54,599 bases of DNA, from the NCBI RefSeq assembly GCF_001613225.1, contig NZ_BDBY01000178.1, positions 1 to 54,599 of the forward strand. Direction: 5' to 3'. Below the pieces are notes generated by a model, which made no database searches, was not told where the DNA came from, and was given only the letters and a program-made list of their open reading frames with translations. The DNA is from Nocardia pseudovaccinii NBRC 100343 (GTDB lineage: Bacteria; Actinomycetota; Actinomycetes; Mycobacteriales; Mycobacteriaceae). A program made the translations under genes and the position numbers. This document shows, piece by piece, positions 35,033-44,011 of this stretch; the stretch's first letter is position 1, and the number at the start of each line of letters is the position of its first letter.

Positions 35033-36757
35033 ATGGACCAGCGAGAAACGGATTTCGACGTACTCGTGGTCGGTTCGGGATTCGGCGGCAGCGTCACCGC
35101 GCTGCGGCTGATCGAGAAGGGCTACCGGGTCGGTGTGCTCGAGGCCGGTCGACGCTATACCGATGACGAGCTACCCGAAACCAGCTGGGACCTGCGCAAA
35201 TTCCTATGGGCGCCCAAGCTCGGCTGCTACGGCATCCAGCGCATCCACCCGCTGCGCAACGTGTTGATCCTCGGCGGTGCGGGTGTCGGCGGCGGTTCGC
35301 TCAACTACGCCAATACCCTCTATGTGCCGCCGGAGCCGTTCTTCCAGGATCAGCAGTGGCGCGATATCACCGACTGGCGCGCCGAACTCACCCCGTACTA
35401 CGAGCGCGCGAAGACGATGCTCGGCGTGGTGCAGAACCCGCATCTGACACCGGCGGACGAGGTGTTCAAGAAGGTCGCCGACGATATGGGCTGCGGCGAG
35501 ACCTTCGTGCAGACCCCGGTCGGCGTCTTCTTCGGCGAGCCGGGAAAGACCGTGGCGGATCCGTACTTCGGCGGTGTCGGACCGGACCGCACCGGCTGCC
35601 TCGAATGCGGTGAATGCATGACCGGCTGCCGCCACGGCGCGAAGAACACCCTGGTGAAGAATTACCTGTACCTCGCGGAAAAGGCTGGCGCGCAGGTGAT
35701 TCCGATGACAACAGTGACCTCGATCCGCCCGCTGCCCGACGGCACCTGGGATGTCTGCACCGAACGCACCGGCGCATGGTTCCGCAAGCGCCCGCACACC
35801 TACACCACGTGCCAGGTCGTACTCGCCGCGGGCACGCTCGGCACCCAGAAGTTGTTGCACGCCATGCGGGATCGGGGCGTGCTCCCCGAGTTGTCCGGCC
35901 GACTCGGCCAACTCACCCGCACCAACTCCGAATCCATTGTGGGCGCGGCGACCCGCAAGGTGAATCCGGACGTCGACTTCACCCGTGGCGTCGCGATCAC
36001 GTCATCGATCCACCCGACCCACGACACCCATATCGAGCCGGTGCGCTACGGCAAGGGCTCGAATGCGATGGGTCTGCTGCAGACCCTCATGGTCGACGGC
36101 GGCGGCCGGATGCCGCGCTGGCTGCGCTTCCTCGGTCTGGTCGTGCGAAACCCGTTCACGCTCATCAGTTTCCTGAGCGTGAAGAACTGGAGTGAGCGCA
36201 CCATTATCTCGCTGGTGATGCAGCACCTCGACAATTCGATCACCACCTACACCAAGCGCACCCTGTTCGGCCGCAAGCTCACCAGCAAACAGGGCCACGG
36301 CCAACCCAATCCGACCTGGATTCCGGCGGGCAACGAGGTGACCCGCAAGGTAGCGGAGGAAATCGGCGGCGTCGCGGGCGGCAGCTGGGGCGAAGTCTTC
36401 AATATCCCGCTCACCGCCCATTTCCTCGGCGGCGCACCTATCGGCGCGGACCGCGATACCGGCGTAATCGACGCCTACCACCGAGTTTTCGGCTACCCGA
36501 CGCTCAGCGTCGTCGATGGCGCCGCCGTCTCCGCGAACCTCGGCGTCAACCCGTCGCTCACCATCACCGCCCAAGCCGAACGCTGCGCCGCCTATTGGCC
36601 CAACAAGGGCGAACAGGACCTGCGTCCCGCGCAGGGCATTGCCTACCAGCAGATCCAGCCCATCGCTCCCAATAACCCCGTCGTCCCAGCCCACGCCCCG
36701 GCTGCCCTGGTCCTGCCGATAGTCGAAATCCGCACCCCCAAGTCCGCCGCCAGCTGA
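35033..36757 (+). CDS. choD: GMC oxidoreductase, cholesterol oxidase ChoD-like
   Basis: A 574-aa flavoprotein. GSGFGG at 14-19 binds FAD, and GAGVGGGSLNYANTLY near 85 is the GMC signature. A cysteine-bearing segment CLECGECMTGCRHGAKNTL near 190 and the C-terminal AHFLGGAPIGAD with NPSLTITAQAE follow. This is the ChoD pattern of mycobacteria and nocardiae, annotated as oxidising 3-beta-hydroxysterols to 4-en-3-ones. The role of ChoD in sterol catabolism is disputed in M. tuberculosis, so the sterol substrate is inferred. No signal peptide is present. An inverted repeat upstream suggests repressor control. Confidence 0.85.
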   Translation: MDQRETDFDVLVVGSGFGGSVTALRLIEKGYRVGVLEAGRRYTDDELPETSWDLRKFLWAPKLGCYGIQRIHPLRNVLILGGAGVGGGSLNYANTLYVPPEPFFQDQQWRDITDWRAELTPYYERAKTMLGVVQNPHLTPADEVFKKVADDMGCGETFVQTPVGVFFGEPGKTVADPYFGGVGPDRTGCLECGECMTGCRHGAKNTLVKNYLYLAEKAGAQVIPMTTVTSIRPLPDGTWDVCTERTGAWFRKRPHTYTTCQVVLAAGTLGTQKLLHAMRDRGVLPELSGRLGQLTRTNSESIVGAATRKVNPDVDFTRGVAITSSIHPTHDTHIEPVRYGKGSNAMGLLQTLMVDGGGRMPRWLRFLGLVVRNPFTLISFLSVKNWSERTIISLVMQHLDNSITTYTKRTLFGRKLTSKQGHGQPNPTWIPAGNEVTRKVAEEIGGVAGGSWGEVFNIPLTAHFLGGAPIGADRDTGVIDAYHRVFGYPTLSVVDGAAVSANLGVNPSLTITAQAERCAAYWPNKGEQDLRPAQGIAYQQIQPIAPNNPVVPAHAPAALVLPIVEIRTPKSAAS

Positions 36758-36992
36758 GGCTGCGCTCCATCTGCCCGAGACCTGCAAGAAAGCTACTTTG
36801 GGGCAAATGCCCGTTTTCTACGCGACCCGCACATCTCGTCATGGTCGACCACCAGGTGCAGGGAAGTAGGTCTGGTGCGCACTGAACCGAAGGCGCTCGT
36901 TTAGGGTGTGGGGGGCGGCTCTGCCGCATCGTCAGTAATGCGTGAACAGCGGTACGTTCCGTGGATGGTTCCACCGAATCGAAAGGCGCTGC

Positions 36993-37934
36993 ATGACAGA
37001 GGACTTGACGCAACTTGAACTGCTGACGGAGCTGGAACCGGTTGTCGGTGCCAACATCGACCGGCATCTGGCCACAGTCAAGGACTGGTATCCGCACGAT
37101 TATGTACCCTGGGACGAGGCTCGCAACTTTGCAGCAATGGGCGGGCAGGATTGGGATCCCGCGCAGTCACGGCTCTCGGAAGTCGCCAAAGTCGCGATGA
37201 TCACGAATCTGCTCACCGAAGACAATTTGCCGTCCTACCACCGCGTGATCTCCGACAACTTCACCAACGACGGTGCGTGGGGCACCTGGGTCGGTCGGTG
37301 GACCGCCGAGGAAAACCGCCACGCCATCGCCATGCGCGACTACCTCGTGTGCACCCGCGCTGTCGATCCTGTCGCCCTGGAGAACGACCGGATGGTGCAT
37401 CTGACGCGCGGCGTGCACGCGCCGGAGAACTTCGGCGGTGTGCTCGATCAGGTCGCATACGTGACTTTCCAGGAGTTGGCTACCCGAATCAGTCACCGCA
37501 CCACCGCACGAGTCTGCGACGACCCGATCGCGGATCGGATGTTGCAACGCATCGCGGCCGACGAGAATTTGCACATGATGTTCTATCGCAACATCACCGG
37601 CGCCGCCTTCGACATCGCACCTGACCAGACGATCGAGGCGGTGACCAAGATCGTGAAAACGTTTTCCATGCCCGGCACCGGAATGCCGAATTGGCGTCGC
37701 AATGGCGTGCTGATGGTCAAGCACGGGATCTACGACCTGCGCCAGCATCTGGACGAGGTCCTATTGCCGGTCCTGCGGATCTGGAAAGTCTTCAACCGCA
37801 CGGACTTCACCGCACGCGGCGAACGCAGCCGCGAAGAACTTGGCGAGTACCTCGAGAAACTCACTCGCGACGTGATGAAGTTCGAAGAACAGCGCGACCG
37901 CATCCTCGCCCGCGAGGCGGCGCGCGTCGGGTAG
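36993..37934 (+). CDS. Acyl-ACP desaturase, DesA-like
   Basis: A 313-aa ferritin-like di-iron enzyme. The metal ligands are in WTAEENRHAIAMRDYL near 105 and IAADENLHMMFYRN near 190 (the two E-E-x-x-H/E-N-x-H motifs), with further Glu in the first and third helices. Actinobacterial DesA1/DesA2 proteins place double bonds in long acyl-ACP chains for mycolic or unsaturated fatty acids. ATG 36993 follows GAAAGG; the 235 bp upstream hold no other gene. A strong hairpin ends transcription at 37943. Confidence 0.87.
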   Translation: MTEDLTQLELLTELEPVVGANIDRHLATVKDWYPHDYVPWDEARNFAAMGGQDWDPAQSRLSEVAKVAMITNLLTEDNLPSYHRVISDNFTNDGAWGTWVGRWTAEENRHAIAMRDYLVCTRAVDPVALENDRMVHLTRGVHAPENFGGVLDQVAYVTFQELATRISHRTTARVCDDPIADRMLQRIAADENLHMMFYRNITGAAFDIAPDQTIEAVTKIVKTFSMPGTGMPNWRRNGVLMVKHGIYDLRQHLDEVLLPVLRIWKVFNRTDFTARGERSREELGEYLEKLTRDVMKFEEQRDRILAREAARVG

Positions 37935-37942
37935 CGCACCGC

Positions 37943-37986
37943 TGGATGTCACAGTCGCGCAGAAACATTCACGCGACTGTGACATC
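37943..37986. terminator. Bidirectional hairpin terminator
   Basis: A perfect 16-bp stem (GGATGTCACAGTCGCG and its complement) with a 12-nt loop lies between the convergent desaturase and DoxX genes. Confidence 0.85.
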
Positions 37987-38031
37987 CGGCGCCCGACAGT
38001 CTGCCTAGTAGGTCTACCCGGATTGATCGCG

Positions 38032-38568
38032 TCAGTTGCGGACGATCAGGACCGCGCCCGCAACCACCAAGGCCAGCACGATGGCGGCAATGCCGAAGAC
38101 GAGGCGGTGGTTGCGCAGAGCCGGAATCAGGCGGTCGACGGCGTAGCGGCCCGGACCGGTAAGGGCGAGCGATGCGGCGGCCAGGGTGAGGAGCAGTTCG
38201 TACTCGATGCCCTTCGGCGCGAAGAACCCGCCGCCCCATTTGACAGCGATCGCATTGAGCAGGGTCCCGACCAGCGCCGCGGCGGCGAGCGGAGTGAGCA
38301 GGCCGACAGCGAGGGCGAGTCCGCCGAGTGTTTCACTCAGTCCGGCGACCACAGCCATCGCCTTGCCCGACGGGTAGCCGCTCATCGTGAAGAATGCGCC
38401 GGTGCCATCGAGGCCGCCGCCGTCGAACCAGCCGAACAGTTTCTGCGCGCCGTGTGCGGCCATGGTCAGTCCGACGGCCAGCCGCAGGACGAGTAGACCG
38501 AGGTCGTAAGTGTGTGTGGGCGTTGCGGTTTCGGCGTTCGCGGCGGGGGCGGTGATGGTCGCGGTCAT
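38032..38568 (-). CDS. DoxX-family membrane protein
   Basis: A 178-aa protein with four predicted TM helices. The DoxX pattern is clear: LGLLVLRLAVGLTMAAHGAQKLFGWF, then SETLGGLALAVGLLTPLAA. The loop FFAPKGIEYELLL matches members fused to or paired with redox functions. DoxX proteins take part in thiosulfate oxidation in archaea and in membrane redox (with SseA and SodA) in mycobacteria. It is 25 bp downstream of the DODA-type dioxygenase gene and probably in the same transcript, under the MarR regulator beyond. Confidence 0.85.
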   Translation of the reverse strand: MTATITAPAANAETATPTHTYDLGLLVLRLAVGLTMAAHGAQKLFGWFDGGGLDGTGAFFTMSGYPSGKAMAVVAGLSETLGGLALAVGLLTPLAAAALVGTLLNAIAVKWGGGFFAPKGIEYELLLTLAAASLALTGPGRYAVDRLIPALRNHRLVFGIAAIVLALVVAGAVLIVRN

Positions 38569-38593
38569 GGGGTGCCTTTCGTTGTGGGGCGGA

Positions 38594-39358
38594 TCAGCCG
38601 AGCTGTATGGAGCGCCGGGCCATGCCAAGCCAGAAGCCGTCGATGACGGTGCGCTGGTCGGCGAAATCGTCGCCGCTTGCACCGAGGGCGACGAACAGCG
38701 GTGCGAAATGGTCGGTGCGCGGATGCGCGAGGTGTGCCGCGGGGGCCTTGTTTTCGAAGTCGAGCAGGGCGTCGAGATCGTGAGCGGCGAGGGTTTCGCG
38801 GCCCCAATCGTCGAATTCCGCGGTGAAGCCGTAGACGTGCTCATCATCGGCGGTGATGGCGCGCAGGTTATGGGTGAAGAAACCACTGCCGACGATCAGC
38901 ACGCCCTCCTCGCGCAGCGGTGCGAGCCGACGGCCCACTTCCAACAGCCGCCGCGGATCCAGCGTCGGCATCGACAGCTGCAATACCGGGACATCGGCCT
39001 CGGGATACATCTCCTTCAGCGGCACGTAGGCCCCGTGGTCCAGCCCACGATCCGGCACATCGACGACACCGCCAACGAGCAGTCTGCGCACCGTGTCCGC
39101 CAGTTCCGGCGCGCCCGGTGCGGCGTATCGCACGTGGTAGTAGCGCTCCGGAAACCCGCCGAAGTCATAGACCAGCGGCACCGTCGTGGTGGCGCCGAGC
39201 GCGATCGGCGCGGCCTCCCAGTGCGCGGAAATCATCAGAATCGCCGTGGGACGCGGCAATTCGCGCGACCATGCGGCCAGCTCACCGGGCCACCGCGGGT
39301 GATCGGCCAGCGGCGGTGCGCCGTGTGAGAGGTAGAGCACCGGCATCTGTCCGGCCAT
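38594..39358 (-). CDS. DODA-type extradiol dioxygenase
   Basis: A 254-aa class III (LigB-like) dioxygenase. Metal-binding His are seen in LYLSHGAPP near 12 and in SAHWEA near 46. The active-site His follow in GLDHGAYVPLKEMYP and FFTHNLRAI. Such proteins cleave catechol-type rings or DOPA with Fe or Zn at the site; YgiD of E. coli is a relative. It is divergent from a MarR regulator across a gap with two perfect GTTCAAATTTGAAC palindromes. DoxX follows in the same direction. The pair often responds to quinones or aromatic electrophiles, which is inference. Confidence 0.87.
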   Translation of the reverse strand: MAGQMPVLYLSHGAPPLADHPRWPGELAAWSRELPRPTAILMISAHWEAAPIALGATTTVPLVYDFGGFPERYYHVRYAAPGAPELADTVRRLLVGGVVDVPDRGLDHGAYVPLKEMYPEADVPVLQLSMPTLDPRRLLEVGRRLAPLREEGVLIVGSGFFTHNLRAITADDEHVYGFTAEFDDWGRETLAAHDLDALLDFENKAPAAHLAHPRTDHFAPLFVALGASGDDFADQRTVIDGFWLGMARRSIQLG

Positions 39359-39378
39359 CGCCGCCCTCCATCCAGCTA

Positions 39379-39429
39379 GTTCAAATTTGAACGCAAACCG
39401 ACTATAGCTTGTTGTTCAAATTTGAACAA
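39379..39429. promoter_or_regulatory. Two perfect palindromic MarR operators
   Basis: GTTCAAATTTGAAC occurs at 39379-39392 and 39414-39427; the second is extended to an 18-bp palindrome TTGTTCAAATTTGAACAA. Starts are 35 bp apart. They fill the 81-bp gap between the divergent dioxygenase and MarR genes and should repress both. Confidence 0.85.
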
Positions 39430-39439
39430 CCCCGGTAGG

Positions 39440-39898
39440 ATGGTTGATGTGGCTGACGCGAAATGGCTGAACGAGCGGGAGATGCGCACCTGGCAGGGAT
39501 TCCTGGCGGCGGGGGCGCTCGTCGGCCGACAGGTCGAACAGCACCTCAAACACGAGGGGCTTTCGCACACCCAGTACGAGGTCCTGGTCCGCCTCGCCGC
39601 GGCTCCCGAGGGCCAACTGCGCATGACCGAATTGGCCGATGCCCTCTACACCTCGAAAAGCGGTCTGAACTACCAGGTCACCCAAATGGAGAAGGCCGGT
39701 TTGGTACGCCGCGCAGCATGCCCCACCGATATCCGCGGCGTCATCGCCAACCTCACCGCAGCGGGCCGCGACCGCCTCGAGCAGATCGCCCCCGGGCACG
39801 TCGAAACGGTGCGCCGTGTCCTCATCGATGCGCTCACCCCCGAACAGCAGGAGGCCATCGCCACCGGCCTCGGCGAGGTCGCGCGCCGACTCGACTGA
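39440..39898 (+). CDS. MarR-family transcriptional regulator
   Basis: A 152-aa winged-helix regulator. The recognition part is MTELADALYTSKSGLNYQVTQM near 62-84, and the wing contains the D-I-R-G form of the usual D-x-R-G motif (CPTDIRGVIANLT). ATG 39440 or GTG 39449 may be the start; a TTG at 39422 lies inside the operator and is unlikely. Two identical palindromes upstream predict autoregulation and repression of the divergent DODA dioxygenase-DoxX unit. A single Cys in the wing region could sense electrophiles or oxidants. Confidence 0.87.
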   Translation: MVDVADAKWLNEREMRTWQGFLAAGALVGRQVEQHLKHEGLSHTQYEVLVRLAAAPEGQLRMTELADALYTSKSGLNYQVTQMEKAGLVRRAACPTDIRGVIANLTAAGRDRLEQIAPGHVETVRRVLIDALTPEQQEAIATGLGEVARRLD

Positions 39899-40380
39899 CC
39901 GGCACCGGATGGGACGGACGCGCGATCTCCTGGTGCCGCACCAGCGTTCAAGACGTCCGGCTCCTTCGAGCCCGAGACTGTGACATCGCTCATCACACTT
40001 CTGCAAGGAGGAAGCGCGGGCCGCCCCTCCCGTCCACTCGCCCGAATAGACCACCCTGCACCACGGCGACCTTCCAGCAATCGATGTGTCAGCGAATGGA
40101 ATCCGGAGATACCAGGCGCGATCCAGCCTCCGCCGCAACCTGTTTCGCACGTGTCGGACTCCACGGGCAATTCCGTGGTTTGCCCGCATGACTCGGCATG
40201 CGAGTACGACCAAAGGAGGACAGCGGCCGCTACCTCGGGGCGATGTCACCGGCGTTGGGAACGCCGCACAATCAGGGCCGTAAGAAATCTGTTGGGAAAC
40301 TCTAAGCCCGAACAGATTTGATGCCCAGGTACGGATGTGACGCTGATGGTCGCAGATTTGAGCCGAGAACGGAGAAGATA
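39899..40380. other. Intergenic region, no gene seen
   Basis: The 482 bases after the MarR gene contain only frames that look non-coding. A weak hairpin CGGCACC/GGTGCCG (39900-39938) just after the MarR stop could end its transcript. The last part must hold the promoter of the next gene. Confidence 0.5.
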
Positions 40381-40860
40381 GTGCCGACGACGTTTCCGAG
40401 TTCCGTCACCGAGGCCACATTGGATACGGTGCAGGACTGCCGCCGACGTGGTTGGACGGTCGCGGAAACGACCAATGGTGTCTGCCTGATCACCGACGCG
40501 CAGATTTCGGCCATCGAACTCACCGGGGCATTGGCCGCCACCGTGCGCCGGTACCTTCGCGCCAACAATCTGTCCGGTCCGGTGATCGAAATTCCAGGCC
40601 CGCAGCGCCGCGAGATCCACCTCGTCGTCGGCGCGGCCAAGGCGGCTATGGCGATCGGCGCATTGCGCGGTGTCGGCGCGATCGTGCACACCGACGGTGC
40701 GAGCATCCCGCTCCCGCCGACCCGCCTGTCGGCCGGTTCGGCCTGCTGGGGCATTTCCCCGAGTGAGGCTCGCTGGGTTCCGCCGGTAGTCGCGATCGCC
40801 GCCGCGGTCCGGGCCGCCGAATCCGGTCGTAAGCGGCAGGTCGCCGATCTGGCGAGCTGA
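40381..40860 (+). CDS. Hypothetical protein, 159 aa
   Basis: I do not recognise the family. GTG 40381 follows GGAGAAG. The product is soluble, with a predicted start of helices (SVTEATLDTVQDCRRRGW), a central strand-rich part and a conserved-looking Gly/Pro region (GAIVHTDGASIPLPPTRLS). It ends in an Ala-rich helix (PPVVAIAAAVRAA). Base composition fits the neighbours. It ends six bases before the convergent MMPL remnant. Confidence 0.6.
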   Translation: MPTTFPSSVTEATLDTVQDCRRRGWTVAETTNGVCLITDAQISAIELTGALAATVRRYLRANNLSGPVIEIPGPQRREIHLVVGAAKAAMAIGALRGVGAIVHTDGASIPLPPTRLSAGSACWGISPSEARWVPPVVAIAAAVRAAESGRKRQVADLAS

Positions 40861-40866
40861 GGAGCG

Positions 40867-41937
40867 TCAGACCGAGGTCGGGTCCGATTCCGATCGACGG
40901 GTCGTCGGCATCACATCCGCGCTGTCCGGAACTGGTTCGCGGACAACGACTTTCCACTGGATGCGCCGCAGCCACGCCGGGGCCCACCAGCACGCGTCAC
41001 CGAGCAGCTGCATGGTCGCGGGGACCAGCAGCATGCGCAGCACGGTGGCATCGATGAACAGCGCGGTGACCATCCCGAGGGCGATGTACTGCATCATCAC
41101 CAGATCGGACAGGGCGAAGACGCCGGTCACTACTATCAAGATCAGCGCGGCGGCGGAGATGATCCGGCCCGTCCGCGCGACTCCGGTGCGGACCGCCTCG
41201 GTCGTCGACGCGCCCGTGCGGCGCGCCTCGACTATGCGGGCGAGCAGGAACACCTCGTAATCGGTGGACAGACCGTAGATCACCGACACGATCAGCATCA
41301 GCACCAGCGACATGATCGGCTGCGGCGTGAAGCCCAGCAGTCCGGCCCCGTGACCCTCGACGAAGATCCAGGTCAGCACCCCGATGGTGGCCCCGAGGCC
41401 GAGCAGGTTCAGCACAGCCGCTTTGAGCGGCAACACGATTGAGCCGAAAGTCAGGAACAGCAGTGCGGAGGTGGCGATGAACACGAGCGCGAGCATCAGC
41501 GGTAGCCGGTGCAGCAGCGCGTCGATGCTGTCGCGCTGCGCTGCTGGTTCGCCCCCGACCATCACCTTCGGCAGTTCCATGGAGCGCAGGTAGTCGATGG
41601 TCGCGTCGGCGTCCGCGGGGCTGGCCAGCACCGTCTCGGTGGTGTAGATGAACGGTTGCGCCGGGCGCTGGGTGGGTTTGGGGAACGGTGCCGCGAGCCC
41701 GGGGGCCTGATCTGCGTGCGTGACCACGGTCTCGATATCCGGGCTGTTGTAGGTGATCATGACCAGGTAGATCGGATCGATCCGGCGCAAGGGGAAGATC
41801 TCGTCGAAGTGCTGCTGCGCCGATCGAGTCGGGTGGTCCGGCGGGAGAAACCGCTCGGTGATGCCACCGAATGCCAGATGCCGCACCGGCACGATGAGCA
41901 GTAGCAGTCCGACGAAGACCGGAATCGCCACGGCCAC
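40867..41937 (-). pseudogene. MMPL transporter, C-terminal half only
   Basis: The 356 residues match the second half of an MMPL protein. They start at the TM helix after the cytoplasmic linker (VAVAIPVFVGLLLLIVPV) and include FGGITERFLPPDHPTR and the relay motif YGLSTDYEVFLLAR. They align closely to the complete MMPL at 19057 from about its residue 380. The first five or so TM helices and the first Asp-Tyr motif are missing, and a stop (TGA) lies four codons upstream of the GTG. Homology ends near 41938, where a plus-strand gene fragment begins. It is probably non-functional. Confidence 0.8.
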
Positions 41938-41941
41938 GTCG

Positions 41942-42247
41942 ATTCACCGTGTGCTGGAGCTACTGCCCGCCGACACCGATATCAAGGCGCGGCCCGGCTG
42001 GTCGACTCCGATGATCTCGTATGTGGACGCGCGCGACTTTGTCGGGCACGAATTCTTCGGCGAGGTGCGCGGGGGCGTGTACGCCAATCGCGCTGCGTCC
42101 GAGGAGGTTCTGGTGTGGATCAACCGGCTGCCGACAGGGACGTCGTTGAGCGTCATCTATCCCGATACCCCGGTGGCGCACGAATCGGTGGATCGCTATG
42201 TGTCCGCGATGCAGGCGGTATTCGCGTCGGTCCTCGGTACTACGTGA
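41942..42247 (+). pseudogene. C-terminal fragment of unknown protein
   Basis: From about 41942 the plus strand reads like real protein (VLELLPADTDIKARPGW, then SYVDARDFVGHEFFGEVRGG less flanks) to a TGA at 42247. No start codon with a ribosome binding site exists at the left edge, which meets the truncated MMPL gene. I do not recognise the family. It is best read as the 3' end of a gene whose 5' part was deleted. Confidence 0.45.
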
Positions 42248-42923
42248 CCAACTCCATCAGTCCGCGTGGATCGGATGGCATCGCCTCGATCGGAAAGCTG
42301 AACCGCACCAGCCGGTGCGGCGGGGCGGCGTCGAAGTGTGCGATGCATGACGGTATGAGACCTCCGATCACCTTGTCCAAGAAGCTGTTCACGTGTGCGA
42401 AGCCGGGCCGCAGGTGAACGGGCCAACTGCTCAGGCGTCCGGCGGGCACATCGACGGTCGCCTGCTTCGCCACCCGCGCCGCCAGCGGCCAATGCACCGA
42501 GAAAGCCAGCCACAGATCCAGGGATTCCACCGCGCCCTCGGTGAAATCCAGCCCGCGTAGCAGCGTCAGACCACCGATGAGCGGCATGATATTCGACGGG
42601 AACGGCGCTGTGCCGCTGCCGAATTGCAGGTGTGTGGTGTCGACGAAATGCGCCTCCTCGCGCGAGACCACCGTATTGCCGGAGCGCGTTTCGGCGCGAT
42701 AGTCTTCCGCGCGCAGCCAGCCGTCGACTCGTCGGAAGCGCTGTTCGATCCGGATCGTCGGATCCCCGGCACCCGGCCGCATTTCGACCATCGAGCGATA
42801 GCCGTCGTCCTCGTGCGCCACCACACTGGTCACCTCGAATCGGTGCGGCTGATCCGCGATACCGACGGTGTACACGGATTTCTCGCCATCGGGAATCCCG
42901 GGATCACGGAACGCGGTGCGCAC
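42240..42923 (-). CDS. Conserved hypothetical protein, 227 aa
   Basis: Family not recognised with confidence. The sequence is strand-rich with alternating segments (YTVGIADQPHRFEVTSVVAH, FRRVDGWLRAEDYRAET) and no signal peptide. The pattern recalls lipocalin-like or DUF3108-like barrels, though this is a guess. It overlaps the end of the plus-strand fragment by eight bases and lies 20 bp downstream of the truncated esterase, so it may have been transcribed with it. The surrounding genes are decayed, but this frame is intact. Confidence 0.6.
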   Translation of the reverse strand: MRTAFRDPGIPDGEKSVYTVGIADQPHRFEVTSVVAHEDDGYRSMVEMRPGAGDPTIRIEQRFRRVDGWLRAEDYRAETRSGNTVVSREEAHFVDTTHLQFGSGTAPFPSNIMPLIGGLTLLRGLDFTEGAVESLDLWLAFSVHWPLAARVAKQATVDVPAGRLSSWPVHLRPGFAHVNSFLDKVIGGLIPSCIAHFDAAPPHRLVRFSFPIEAMPSDPRGLMELVT

Positions 42924-42943
42924 AAGTCCTCCTGTCGGCGACG

Positions 42944-43597
42944 CTATGCAGCGTATTCAAATCGCTTGCGGCAGTTGCGGATAATGGCACGGTAGAGCCC
43001 GGGTGCCGCGATGGCGAGTCGGAATACCGCCGAACTCGCCATCGAAAGCCCCGTAATCGCATTCGCACCGCTACCGCGAAATGCCGAGTCGATGATCGAC
43101 GGCAGTTCCCCGGTGAGAAAGGTGGTCCAGCGCTGTCTGCCGATCACCGGATCGTCCACCTGCCAATCGGCGAAGAAGGTGCCACCGCCGCCGACCGGCA
43201 TCACCACGGTGACCTGCTTATCGGCGAAGAATCGCTCGACATCGGTCTTGGTCAGCCAATTGCTGCCGTCGCTCCAGACCCCGGTATCGGTGCCGCCGTC
43301 GACGCCATTGAGCAGATACAAGACGGGTGCCGGATTCGAATTGTCCACCGCAGGTAGGACTTCGATGGGAACGGTCCGCCCCATCGCCTCGGAATACACG
43401 GTCAGATCGAGTACTCGCCCCGGACCTTGCGCCGCGGCGAGCATTCGTGACCCATCGGGTGCCTGCCGCGCGGCCGCCAAGGCACGCACCGGAATCGGCG
43501 CATCCGCGTCCCGTGCGGAATCCGCGAGCGATATACCGCCCGAACATGCGAGGACGGCAGCCGCACCCAGCACGGCCGAACGCAGGCCACAGCACAC
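42944..43597 (-). pseudogene. Antigen-85/esterase-D-like hydrolase, 3' truncated
   Basis: A 217-aa product with a signal peptide (LGAAAVLACSGGISLA) and an alpha/beta-hydrolase fold of the mycolyltransferase/esterase D group. PVLYLLNGVDGG and WLTKTDVERFF are typical, and the nucleophile Ser is in ITGLSMASSAVF near 195. Homology stops soon after APGLYRAI. The last 13 codons look random, so the catalytic Asp/Glu and His that lie in the missing 100 or more residues are absent. GTG 43597 follows GGAGG. It is unlikely to be active. Loss probably belongs to the same decay zone as the MMPL fragment. Confidence 0.75.
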
Positions 43598-43775
43598 CTC
43601 GCACCTCCGATCAGCAAGCGGCGCTGTTCGGCCCGAACATAAGCCGGGATCGCGTTGCCGCGGATCCGCACGGCCAGAATTTGGGTGATCTCGTCAGTCG
43701 CCGCCGAACCATCTGGTATCCACCACAAATGCGGCGCGAACCGGAATCCACTCGGCGGGCACCCTGTGCCCAGGT

Positions 43776-43808
43776 GCCGTCTGACCATCCCCTCCACGGT
43801 CAGACGGC
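43776..43808. terminator. Hairpin in divergent gap
   Basis: GCCGTCTGACC (43776-43786) and its complement (43798-43808) form a perfect 11-bp stem with an 11-nt loop. The flanking genes are divergent, so a terminator here makes sense only for a lost gene; an RNA or operator role is possible. The rest of 43598-44011 shows no gene. Confidence 0.45.
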
Positions 43809-43851
43809 GGCAACTGACGCGCGAGGACATCGGCAGTCGAGATGTTGTTAC

Positions 43852-43878
43852 CATTTGGATGATAGACGCATCCGAATG
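43852..43878. promoter_or_regulatory. Operator-like inverted repeat before first TetR
   Basis: CATTTGGATG-7-CATCCGAATG lies 134 bp before the TetR gene at 44012. The half site CATCCAAATG (its complement) recurs at 46278, before the prenyl synthase gene, which suggests a shared regulator. Confidence 0.55.
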
Positions 43879-44011
43879 TGCATGACAACGCCGAACAGGG
43901 CACGATCGCCGCGCCACCAGCTACATCTCGGCCATTCGTAGCGCCGCGCGCGAGTATCGAACCGGTACGCTGCGCGGTGCCGCAGGAAGCAAGGGAACAG
44001 CGAAGGGACCG

